This document shows, in pieces, positions 1 to 8,078 of a stretch of 45,494 nucleotides of DNA. The notes under the pieces are model-generated. The model was not told the DNA's origin. It made no database searches and saw only the letters and a program-made list of their open reading frames with translations. The stretch's first letter is position 1. Each line of letters starts with the position of its first letter. Both the position numbers and the translations under genes were made by a program. This DNA is from a virus: the IMG/VR virus record IMGVR_UViG_3300027601_000010, positions 1 to 45,494 of that record; one strand, 5' to 3'.

Positions 1-2
1 AC

Positions 3-35
3 TCTTTATTAATTAATCTTGATGGGGCGAAATAA
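3..35 (+). CDS. C-terminal end of an upstream gene (partial)
   Basis: The first bases keep an open frame that reads SLLINLDGAK and then a TAA at 33-35. The last A of that stop is the first base of the next gene's ATG (TAATG-type overlap), an arrangement used repeatedly elsewhere in this window. This makes it likely that a real coding sequence ends here. In T4-like phages the gene before the gp5 hub is usually another baseplate protein such as gp53, but ten residues are too few to identify it. Confidence 0.4.
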   Translation, partial: SLLINLDGAK

Positions 36-2944
36 TGCAGTTATATACTGGTGTAGTTGAGAACAGATTAGATCCACTAAAACTTGGTCGTTGTCAAGTT
101 CGTGTAGTAGGTATTCATACAGACGATAAAACTTTATTACCAACTGAAGATTTGCCATGGGCATATCCAATGCAACCAGTCACTTCTGCTGCGATTAGTG
201 GTTTGGGATACTCGCCAACTGGTCCAGTTCCTGGAACTTGGGTTGTTATTTTGTTCCGTGATGAGGATCAGCAACAACCGATTATGCTGGGTACTGTTGG
301 TGGAATACCACAAACTAAATCTGGCTCACGAGCAGCTGACGATTCTAACGATTCTATTCTGCCAACAGAGGGTGGTGGATTGGTTGATGGTTCAGGTAAT
401 CCAGTAGTAGATGGTTCAGGTAATCAAATTAAAACAGGAACTCCCGCAGCAAATAATTCTGCTCCAGTTCCTGCACCTGCGCCAGCACCCAAACCAGCTG
501 CAGCTCCAGCATCAACTGATGTTAATTCGAGTATTCCTACAACACCACCACCAAAATCTGGAGCAGGTAATAAAGCAACTGATGGTATCAAAGCACTTAT
601 TGCAGCTTGTGATAAAGTTGGGTTAACTACAAAATACGCAAAGGCTGCTTTACTTGGTATTTGTGGTGGTGAGTCGAAGTGGGTTCCACAAAGAGAAGAT
701 TATAATTATAACCCAACAAGACTTAAACAAATATTCTCTGGCGCAACACCAGAAATTGTTGAACAATATTCTTATGCAGTTAAGAAGGGAATGCGACGTG
801 AAGAATTTTTCTCATTCTTCTATGGTCCAACCTTCCGTGGTAAAAATTTCTTAGGAAATAAAACTGCCGATGATGCAGGAAAATATTATGGTCGTGGTCT
901 AATCCAATTAACTGGTCGAGAGAACTACGAGCGTTTTCAGAAATTAGCATTAAAAGAAGGGTTAAATGTTGATATCGTCAATAATCCAGATTCTCTGAAT
1001 GATGACTTAGAAGTTTCTGCTTTAGTTGCAGCTTTATATTTAAAAGTTAAAGTTAAAGATTCATTAAAACTTCAATATCAAGAAGGTTTCTTTGAAGCAG
1101 CGAAAACTTCTGTGGGTAGAAATAGCCCAGACATCGCTTTAGTTAAAAAACAATTTTATGAATACTTTTTAGGTGGAACAACTAGCATTGAACCAACCAA
1201 TAAAGATGCAACTGCAATTGAACCAAACGTAGATCAGAAAACTATTGACGCAGCTCCGCCAGAGAAGAAAGAAGCGTATAAAGAAGATCGATCTGGTAAT
1301 GCTACACAATATGGATTCACAGATCCATCTGGTAAATATCCATTGCGTGACCATATGAATGAGTCTGATACAAACAGACTTGCTCGTGGTATTATCCAAG
1401 GAACGTGTTTTCAATTTAAAGATTTGATGCGTGAGAAATCTGTTCCAACTGCAAATGGATTTAAATGGTCACAACCTGTTTCTGCATACAACACTGTTTA
1501 TCCATTCAATAAGGTATTTGAATCTGAATCTGGGCATTTAATGGAGTTTGACGATTCTCCTGCTGGAGAACGTATTCATTTATATCATCGAAAGGGAACT
1601 TATCTTGAGATGGATCCTAATGGTTCACAACTAAACTTCGTTGTTGGTGATAACTATCAAATTATATTACGCAACAATAATCTTTACATTAAAGGTTCTG
1701 GTAACGTAACTGTTGCTGGAAATATGCGTGTTTTAGTTCAAGGTAATGCTAATATTGAAGTAGAAGGTAGAAGTAATATTATGTTAAAGGGCGACGCTGA
1801 AGTTGGCGTAGCTGGCGATTTAGATATGACTGTTGGAAAAGACTTCAACTTAAAAGTTGAGGGAGATTATAATGTCATGGCAACTAACATTACAAATTAT
1901 GCACAAGAAAAGCATCAGACATATGCATCTTCCAATGTTGAGGTTAAATCTGATATGGCAATTCATAATCTCGCTCAAGAAGTTTATATCACTTCTACTG
2001 ATGAAATGAACATCAAAGCTGGCGGAACATTACACGCTGATTATTCTGAGGGTCAGTTCGGTAATGGTGCAGCATCAGCAGAAGTTGACGAAGTTGATGC
2101 AATAGAATTAACAGCACCAGAACTACTCAACTCAACAGTTTCTGAGTTTGAGAATTTATCACCACCAGAAAGATCTTTTGATGATATAGCTAAGTTTGAA
2201 ACACCAGACGAATGGGAAACTCCAGCTGGTGCTCAAGAAAAAGAAAAAGTATACAACACACCCGAGTTTAAAGAACCAGAAAACATTAAAATACCTGAGG
2301 CTCAAGAAGTGCCACCTACAATTACTCCATCGCCAGCACCTGCCAAGAAACCTGTTGATACTGCACCGATTTACAACACGACGCAGTATGGTGCTTCGTT
2401 CAAGTTGTCAAAACATTTTACTATCGCTCAACTGGTTCAATCTGATGTTGAAATACGAGATGTTGCTATTGGCGGTAAGGTGTTAACCAAACAAGACATT
2501 GTTGCAAACCTAGCAGCACTTGCAACGAATATTTGTGAACCACTATATGAGTTGCTTGGACCAACTAGCGGAAAATTTGCTCCACAATCTCCGAAGGGTG
2601 CTTGGTGCATTAACTCTGGTCTAAGAAATGGAGCTGGAAGATCGCAACATGAACGTGGTCAAGCTATTGACATTAGATATAACCCCAAAAGAGACTTTAA
2701 AGCCATGTGGGACTTCTCACTTCAGTTAGAAAAACTGTTACCATATGACCAATTAATTCTTGAATATAGAAGACCTGGATCTAAACATAATCAAGGTACT
2801 GGTTGGATGAATTGGATTCATATATCTTATGATTCTGCAGCATCAAGAAGACAAGCGTTTACAATGATTGATGATGTTTCTGTAAATGCGCAAGGACAAG
2901 TGCAAGCTGGAAGTCGAGGATTATTCTTGTTTGGAACAGCATAA
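35..2944 (+). CDS. 5: Baseplate hub / cell-puncturing protein, gp5-like, with GH19-type lysozyme and M15 peptidase domains
   Basis: This is the central tail-spike protein that pierces the envelope and digests peptidoglycan on infection. Residues about 1-95 resemble the gp5 OB-fold. A Pro/Ala-rich linker follows (about 145-180). Residues about 185-380 look like a GH19-type glycosidase/lysozyme: GGES with Glu213 as candidate acid, an E-x-x-Y-like segment near 221-225, and GRGLIQLTGRENY at 286-298. Residues about 490-680 form short alternating repeats like the gp5 C-terminal beta-helix (GNVTVAGNMRVLVQGN). The C-terminus (about 790-960) resembles an M15 D-Ala-D-Ala-type peptidase, with zinc ligands His872 and Asp879 in SQHERGQAID and His929 in WIHIS. 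T4 gp5 is about 575 residues with one T4-lysozyme domain, so this protein is much larger and has different enzymes. Its stop overlaps the next start (ATAATG). Family assignment is firm; catalytic activity of each domain is inferred. Confidence 0.9.
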   Translation: MQLYTGVVENRLDPLKLGRCQVRVVGIHTDDKTLLPTEDLPWAYPMQPVTSAAISGLGYSPTGPVPGTWVVILFRDEDQQQPIMLGTVGGIPQTKSGSRAADDSNDSILPTEGGGLVDGSGNPVVDGSGNQIKTGTPAANNSAPVPAPAPAPKPAAAPASTDVNSSIPTTPPPKSGAGNKATDGIKALIAACDKVGLTTKYAKAALLGICGGESKWVPQREDYNYNPTRLKQIFSGATPEIVEQYSYAVKKGMRREEFFSFFYGPTFRGKNFLGNKTADDAGKYYGRGLIQLTGRENYERFQKLALKEGLNVDIVNNPDSLNDDLEVSALVAALYLKVKVKDSLKLQYQEGFFEAAKTSVGRNSPDIALVKKQFYEYFLGGTTSIEPTNKDATAIEPNVDQKTIDAAPPEKKEAYKEDRSGNATQYGFTDPSGKYPLRDHMNESDTNRLARGIIQGTCFQFKDLMREKSVPTANGFKWSQPVSAYNTVYPFNKVFESESGHLMEFDDSPAGERIHLYHRKGTYLEMDPNGSQLNFVVGDNYQIILRNNNLYIKGSGNVTVAGNMRVLVQGNANIEVEGRSNIMLKGDAEVGVAGDLDMTVGKDFNLKVEGDYNVMATNITNYAQEKHQTYASSNVEVKSDMAIHNLAQEVYITSTDEMNIKAGGTLHADYSEGQFGNGAASAEVDEVDAIELTAPELLNSTVSEFENLSPPERSFDDIAKFETPDEWETPAGAQEKEKVYNTPEFKEPENIKIPEAQEVPPTITPSPAPAKKPVDTAPIYNTTQYGASFKLSKHFTIAQLVQSDVEIRDVAIGGKVLTKQDIVANLAALATNICEPLYELLGPTSGKFAPQSPKGAWCINSGLRNGAGRSQHERGQAIDIRYNPKRDFKAMWDFSLQLEKLLPYDQLILEYRRPGSKHNQGTGWMNWIHISYDSAASRRQAFTMIDDVSVNAQGQVQAGSRGLFLFGTA

Positions 2945-3459
2945 TGTGGGAACCTGTTAATACTTTATTGGGCACTTATGCCGAGATGGCTTCGTTTAGC
3001 CACACAATAGAATATTATACAGAGGAAGAGGGAGATCCAACTGCAACACCTCCAACTTCTGGTGGTAGGACTTATTACTCAGTGAGAATTATTCCACAAG
3101 AAACTAATCCAAGTAGTGTTATTGTTTCTGGAGCAACTTTGTCTGGTTTTTATAGAGGTATATTTAATGATGGTTTGACGACTCGAGACAGTAAAGGAAA
3201 TATAACAACAATTACAACATTAGGTTCAAATGCAAGTGTTTGGGATGCAGTTAATCGATCCAATGTTCACGAAGTTATAGGATTTGATCCAGATATGACT
3301 CGTAGTAGAACTTTTAGTTATTTGGCTCAAGCGTATAATCCACTGATGCCAAATACAGTAATTGCTAGCCAAACATATACTGTTCTTTGTCAGGATAGGA
3401 ACTGGACTCCAGGTATGTTGGCTTTAAAGGAATTGGTGTCATATGCCAGCAGTAACTAG
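2944..3459 (+). CDS. Unknown protein between hub and PAAR tip
   Basis: A 171-residue protein I do not recognise. Its ATG overlaps the stop of the hub gene and its own 3' end overlaps the PAAR gene by 17 bases, so it is translated as part of one tight baseplate operon. The sequence is rich in Thr, Ser, Asn and aromatic residues with no membrane segment or signal peptide, as expected for a small beta-rich virion protein. There is only one cysteine and no catalytic motif that I can name. A role in the hub or spike assembly is suggested by position alone. Confidence 0.75.
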   Translation: MWEPVNTLLGTYAEMASFSHTIEYYTEEEGDPTATPPTSGGRTYYSVRIIPQETNPSSVIVSGATLSGFYRGIFNDGLTTRDSKGNITTITTLGSNASVWDAVNRSNVHEVIGFDPDMTRSRTFSYLAQAYNPLMPNTVIASQTYTVLCQDRNWTPGMLALKELVSYASSN

Positions 3460-3745
3460 ACTTGACGATAAAACTACAGGGCATGGGTGTTTTCCTCCAA
3501 CTGTTATGATAACCACACCAGTGGCGAAAACTTATTTTAACGGAAAATTTGCTGGTGTTGTTAGTGCGAATTGTAAATGGGCAGCTCATACATGTGGTAA
3601 TCAGACTCACAATTCAGATCAAAGATACCCAACTTCTGGAGCCAACAAAACATATATTGAAGGGTATAAAGCAGCAAGAGTCTCTGACCCAATAGCTTGT
3701 GGTGATACAATTGGTCAAGGATCTTCAAATTCTTTCATAGAATAG
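3443..3745 (+). CDS. PAAR-type spike tip protein
   Basis: A 100-residue protein starting MPAVTRLDDKTTGHG. PAAR proteins form a small sharp cone that caps the membrane-piercing spike of contractile tails and type VI secretion systems. The N-terminal P-A-V-x-R-x-x-D start, the GHG in the first 15 residues, the His/Cys pairs (AAHTCGNQTH) that could bind the single metal ion, and the closing segment with CGDTIGQGSSN all fit this family. It lies directly downstream of the gp5-like hub, whose beta-helix it would cap. An AAAGGA ribosome-binding sequence lies about 12 bases before the ATG, inside the preceding gene. Confidence 0.8.
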   Translation: MPAVTRLDDKTTGHGCFPPTVMITTPVAKTYFNGKFAGVVSANCKWAAHTCGNQTHNSDQRYPTSGANKTYIEGYKAARVSDPIACGDTIGQGSSNSFIE

Positions 3746-3759
3746 GACTAAATAATTAG

Positions 3760-4152
3760 ATGGCACGCAATACAAGAAACTTTTCGGATTTAGACTTAAA
3801 TTTCACTGCTCATCCAGTGACGAAAGACATCGTTCTTAGATACGATGAAAATGCGGTAAAAACCAGTCTAAAAAACCTAATTTTAACATCAAACTTCGAA
3901 AGACCTTTTCATAGCGAAATAGGTTCTCCAATCAAGCGTTTGTTGTTCGAGCCAGCCACACCAATGTTGGCTGTTGTTATGAAACGTGCAATCGTAGATA
4001 CTGTAAATAACTTTGAACCTCGTGTTGAGTTATTAAACGTGGACGTTAATGTAGCGATAGATAGCAATGCTATCAGAGTTACCATAGAATTTAAAATAAG
4101 AAATACAGAAAGACCTTTAAGTTTAGATCTTGTATTAGAGAGAACCCGATAA
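3760..4152 (+). CDS. 25: Baseplate wedge protein gp25
   Basis: 130 residues, close to T4 gp25 (132). gp25 is the lysozyme-like-fold wedge subunit that anchors the sheath to the baseplate and is shared with type VI TssE. The segment NPxx-like KDIVLRYDENAVKTSLKNLI, followed by RPFHSEIGSPIKRLLFEP, is the usual family signature (initial strand, long helix, then R-P-F-x-x-x-x-G-x-x-x-x-x-L-F-E). The stop overlaps the start of gp6 (GATAATGG), consistent with coupled translation of two proteins that act in the same wedge. Confidence 0.93.
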   Translation: MARNTRNFSDLDLNFTAHPVTKDIVLRYDENAVKTSLKNLILTSNFERPFHSEIGSPIKRLLFEPATPMLAVVMKRAIVDTVNNFEPRVELLNVDVNVAIDSNAIRVTIEFKIRNTERPLSLDLVLERTR

Positions 4153-6002
4153 TGGCAAATAAAAAGATAAACGTAACAGATTTGGATTTTGATGCAATTA
4201 AGCTAAATCTAAAGAACTTCCTAAAAGGACAGCAACAATTCCAAGACTATGATTTTGAAGGTGCTGGTCTTTCTATTCTTTTAGACGTTTTGGCATATAA
4301 TACTCATTATAATGCACTGTATAACAACTTGACTATTAACGAAATGTTTTTAGATTCAGCCAGTAAAAGAAATAGTGTTGTTTCTTTGGCGAAGATGTTA
4401 GGATATGTTCCTCGTTCTTGCACATGTTCTACTGCTACTGTTCGTTTAACAGTTGATAGTGGAATTACTGGTCCAAGTTCTTTAACTCTCCCTGCATATA
4501 GCACATTTGTAACTACTGTTGACGGTATTCAATATTCGTTTTATAATACGGCATCTTATACAATTACTGGTTCAGGAACATCATATACTTTCGATAATAT
4601 TAAAATTGTTGAAGGAACCCCACTAACTTTTAGATGGGAATATTCTGAAGGAAGTAAGTATACTATTCCAAATGCAAATATTGATATATCAACACTAAAG
4701 GTAAAAGTTCAAGAATCAGCGAATTCTGATTTATATGAAGCATTTACAAACGCATCAACTATAACTACAGCCGACGCAACTAGTAGAGTATATTTTATAA
4801 AAGAAGTTGATGATGGTTTGTATGAATTATATTTCGGCGATGGTGTTATTGGTAGAGAGTTATCTCCTGGTAATATTATCCACGTTGAATATATGGCATC
4901 ATCATTGGACGCACCGAATGGCGCACGATTATTTCAATATACTGGCCAAACCCTAATTAGTAATGCTTCTAATTTAGTTACATGTTTAGCACCAGCTTCT
5001 GGCGGATCAGTCGCAGAAGATATTGAAAGAATTCGTTTTAATGCACCAAGAACATATGCAGCGCAAAATCGTTGCGTAACACCAGATGACTATAAAGCAT
5101 TAATTTATTCAGCATTCCCAACAGCGAAAGCAGTTTCTGTTTGGGGTGGTGAAGATAACAACCCACCTGTTTATGGTAAAATTTTCGTTTGTGTTAAACC
5201 AATTGATTCTTCTAAACTAACGCAACTGCAGAAGTCAGAACTCGTTAATACAATTTTACAAAGTAAAAACGTAGTTTCTGTTATTCCTGAAGTTGTTGAT
5301 CCAGAATATTTGAATATTTCTCTCAATGTTAGTGTTAACTATAACCCAAGAGAAACAACAAGAACTGGTCCAGAAATTGAAACGATTGTAACAAATACTA
5401 TTTTTGATTATGATGATAATGAATTGCAAACTTTTGATGGCGTGTTCCGTTTCTCCAAATTGTCTGCTGCCATCGATGCTTCAGAAAAATCTATTAGCAA
5501 CAATACTATGACTGTATTGTTAAGAAGAAATATTGCTCCACGTTATAATGTTTCTGCGCAATATCTTTTAAACATTATCAACCCAATTTACTATTCAGAA
5601 TTTGCAGGTGGATCAATAGGAACTACAGGATTTTATATTGATGGTAGTGATGAGATTCATTACCTTGATGATAATGGTACCAATGTTCGCTTATTTAAAT
5701 ATGGTTCCAATGCTCAGAAATTTATTATTGACGAACAGATTGGAACAATCGATCATGCTAGAGGTATTATAGATATTCGCAATTTACACATTACTGCATT
5801 GGCAGATATCGATTGGGAAATTACAATAAAACCAAAATCCAATGACGTAGTTTCTGCGCTAACTCAAATCGCCAAAATAGCAAGAGACCATTTATATGTT
5901 ACTGCTATCCCAGATCAAACTGCAGTTGGTGACTTACGTGCTGGATACAATTATACATTCAGTGCTTCCAACGCAACAGTAACAGGCGATAGAGTAGGCT
6001 AA
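4152..6002 (+). CDS. 6: Baseplate wedge protein gp6 (gpJ-like)
   Basis: 616 residues (T4 gp6 is 660). gp6 is the core wedge subunit, forms the inner ring of the baseplate and is homologous to phage Mu/P2 gpJ proteins. The N-terminus has the usual pattern of a short acidic helix, FEGAGLSILLDVLAYNTHY, then NNLTINEMFLDSASKRNSVV. The central DGLYELYFGDGVIGRELSPG and APRTYAAQNRCVTPDDYKAL segments are hallmark gp6/gpJ motifs. It begins with an ATG overlapping the gp25 stop. Two bases separate its stop from the ATG of the next gene. Confidence 0.92.
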   Translation: MANKKINVTDLDFDAIKLNLKNFLKGQQQFQDYDFEGAGLSILLDVLAYNTHYNALYNNLTINEMFLDSASKRNSVVSLAKMLGYVPRSCTCSTATVRLTVDSGITGPSSLTLPAYSTFVTTVDGIQYSFYNTASYTITGSGTSYTFDNIKIVEGTPLTFRWEYSEGSKYTIPNANIDISTLKVKVQESANSDLYEAFTNASTITTADATSRVYFIKEVDDGLYELYFGDGVIGRELSPGNIIHVEYMASSLDAPNGARLFQYTGQTLISNASNLVTCLAPASGGSVAEDIERIRFNAPRTYAAQNRCVTPDDYKALIYSAFPTAKAVSVWGGEDNNPPVYGKIFVCVKPIDSSKLTQLQKSELVNTILQSKNVVSVIPEVVDPEYLNISLNVSVNYNPRETTRTGPEIETIVTNTIFDYDDNELQTFDGVFRFSKLSAAIDASEKSISNNTMTVLLRRNIAPRYNVSAQYLLNIINPIYYSEFAGGSIGTTGFYIDGSDEIHYLDDNGTNVRLFKYGSNAQKFIIDEQIGTIDHARGIIDIRNLHITALADIDWEITIKPKSNDVVSALTQIAKIARDHLYVTAIPDQTAVGDLRAGYNYTFSASNATVTGDRVG

Positions 6003-6004
6003 AA

Positions 6005-7612
6005 ATGACAGCTCCATTAAGAAGAAGCAAGATATCTTCATTAGTAGAAGGACAACTCCCTGAGTTTGTTCGTGAAGATCATCAAACTTTCGTTGCTTTC
6101 TTAAAAGCGTATTATGAATATTTGGAAACTACTTCTCCAGATCTTAGAGATTTAAGAGATCTAGATACAACTTTAGATTCTTTTATACAACACTTTAGGA
6201 ATGAAGTTGGTATTAATTTGCCAACTCAAATTAATGCAGATCCTAGATTTCTTTTACAGAGAATCAAAGACCAATATTTGGCAAAAGGATCTGAGTCGTC
6301 ATATAAATTATTGTTTAGACTTTTATTCAATAAAGAAGTTTCTATTGATTATCCATCTAAACAAGTTTTTCGTGTATCCGATGGTAAGTGGAACCAAGAC
6401 GTTTCTATTATTGCAAAAGTTACATCTGGCCATCCAGACCAAATTGTTGGTAAACTTGTTGATGTTATTACTCCAACTAAAATTATTCGTGTTCAGATTG
6501 ATAGAAGACAGTATATTGAAATTGAAGTTGAGCGTGTTGTTGAGATTGCAGAAGACATCTATGAATTTTATGTAGATCGCAGATTTTTCGGTAATATCGG
6601 TGTTGGTGATAGACTTCGCTATAAAACTGCGGACATCTATTTCACAGCAGACATTCTAGCTACAACATCAACGCTAAAAGTATTGACTCCAGGAACTGGG
6701 TTTAAAGTTGGACAGCTTTACGCCATTAGAAATGGTAAGGGTACTGGTTCTATTATGAAGATTACAAGAACCAATACAGAAGGTGGTATCTTAGACGCAG
6801 AGTTTATTAAGTTTGGTACTGGTTATTCTACGGATTTTGCATCAACGATTTATGCAGACTTGGGACAATCGGCAACTGGAACTGGCGGAAGTTCACTACA
6901 GATTATTGGTGGAAATATTAGCGTTGCTGAAGCAACTGATGGTTTTGTAGAAACAGGTACAATTAATAAATCGGACTATGCCGTAACTGATGCTATGGAT
7001 GGCAGCTATGCTGGTGAAATTATTCGTGAATTCGGATCTTCTGGTGGAGTCAATGAACTCTCTAGCCCATATGATCCAGCAGTTATTAAGATTAATCTTG
7101 GAGCACTCGCCAAGTATCCAGGATATTATGTTACAAATGATAGCTTCTTAAACGATGCTATCTTTATTCAAGACAGTAGATACTATCAAGCGTTTTCTTA
7201 TGTTTTAAAAATTGATGAGAGTTTAGATTCTTACAAATCTATTGTTAAAACATTATTACACCCAGCTGGTATGGCTGTATTTGGTGAATATGAAATTAAG
7301 AATGAATTTGATGTTGCATTAAGTCTTGAGGCGATGATTAAAAATCTTTCTGTAACAGCTCAAGACGAAGTTACAGTCAATATTGATTACATTACGGCTA
7401 AAGGTGTAACCAAAGGACTTGAAGATTATATTACTACACCCGATAGTAATGTATTTTCGATGGATAAATATATTGATAGAACGGGAATTGGAGACGATTT
7501 AGCGACTCCAGTCGACACAGGTTTCGTGTTACTGAACCCATATGCAGACGCTGGTTGGTTCTTAAACGACGATGGATCATATGTTAATGACCCGACCAAC
7601 TTTAACACTTAG
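6005..7612 (+). CDS. Baseplate wedge-type structural protein in the gp7 position
   Basis: 535 residues. The N-terminal segment LPEFVREDHQTFVAFLKAYY followed by a second helical block ending in YLAKGSESSYKLLFRLLFN is a signature I associate with structural proteins found after gp6 in T4-like marine phages, where they take the place of T4 gp7. T4 gp7 is 1032 residues and I see no convincing similarity to it, so no symbol is given. The middle part (residues about 215-300) has a G-x-G-F-x-V-G-Q and GTGGSSLQ pattern suggestive of a small beta domain. No catalytic motif or membrane segment is visible. Position and family resemblance support a virion or baseplate role; the exact equivalence is uncertain. 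Confidence 0.75.
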   Translation: MTAPLRRSKISSLVEGQLPEFVREDHQTFVAFLKAYYEYLETTSPDLRDLRDLDTTLDSFIQHFRNEVGINLPTQINADPRFLLQRIKDQYLAKGSESSYKLLFRLLFNKEVSIDYPSKQVFRVSDGKWNQDVSIIAKVTSGHPDQIVGKLVDVITPTKIIRVQIDRRQYIEIEVERVVEIAEDIYEFYVDRRFFGNIGVGDRLRYKTADIYFTADILATTSTLKVLTPGTGFKVGQLYAIRNGKGTGSIMKITRTNTEGGILDAEFIKFGTGYSTDFASTIYADLGQSATGTGGSSLQIIGGNISVAEATDGFVETGTINKSDYAVTDAMDGSYAGEIIREFGSSGGVNELSSPYDPAVIKINLGALAKYPGYYVTNDSFLNDAIFIQDSRYYQAFSYVLKIDESLDSYKSIVKTLLHPAGMAVFGEYEIKNEFDVALSLEAMIKNLSVTAQDEVTVNIDYITAKGVTKGLEDYITTPDSNVFSMDKYIDRTGIGDDLATPVDTGFVLLNPYADAGWFLNDDGSYVNDPTNFNT

Positions 7613-7621
7613 GAGATATAA

Positions 7622-8065
7622 ATGGACTTAAATGAAAATCTAAAAATGAAGGGTGAATTAACCATCATTCACAAAAATGCTGACGGTAAAATTAAAGACG
7701 TAATTAATGTTCCAAACTTAGTTGTAACAGCAGGTAAACAATATATTGCTGCTCGCATGGTAGGTTCTGGAACTAACGTAATGTCACATATGGCAATCGG
7801 AACTGGAACTGCAACCCCTGCAGTGGCAGATTCTGTTTTAGGAACTGAAGCTGGTCGTGTTACCTTGGCTTCTTTCTCTTCTAGTGGCGCAACTGTAACT
7901 GCCACTGCAACTTTCCCAGCTGGTACTGGTACTGGAGCAATTACTGAAGCAGGTATTTTAAATGCAAACTCAGCAGGAACTATGCTCTGTAGAACAACAT
8001 TCCCTGTAGTTAATAAAGCAGCAGGTGACAGCATCGCTATCACTTGGGTTATTACCGTAAGCTAA
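7622..8065 (+). CDS. Small virion structural protein
   Basis: 147 residues. The pattern LTIIHKNADGKIKDVINVPN, then NLVVTAGKQYIAARM, MAIGTGTATPAVADS, LGTEAGRV, TFPAGTGTGAITEAGILN and finally ITWVITVS belongs to a widespread beta-rich phage structural family found alone or as a domain of tail proteins. An AGGAGATATAA ribosome-binding region directly precedes the ATG. It sits between two wedge proteins, so a baseplate or fibre-attachment role is likely, but the precise function of the family is unknown to me. Confidence 0.75.
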   Translation: MDLNENLKMKGELTIIHKNADGKIKDVINVPNLVVTAGKQYIAARMVGSGTNVMSHMAIGTGTATPAVADSVLGTEAGRVTLASFSSSGATVTATATFPAGTGTGAITEAGILNANSAGTMLCRTTFPVVNKAAGDSIAITWVITVS

Positions 8066-8078
8066 AAGAAAAAATTAA

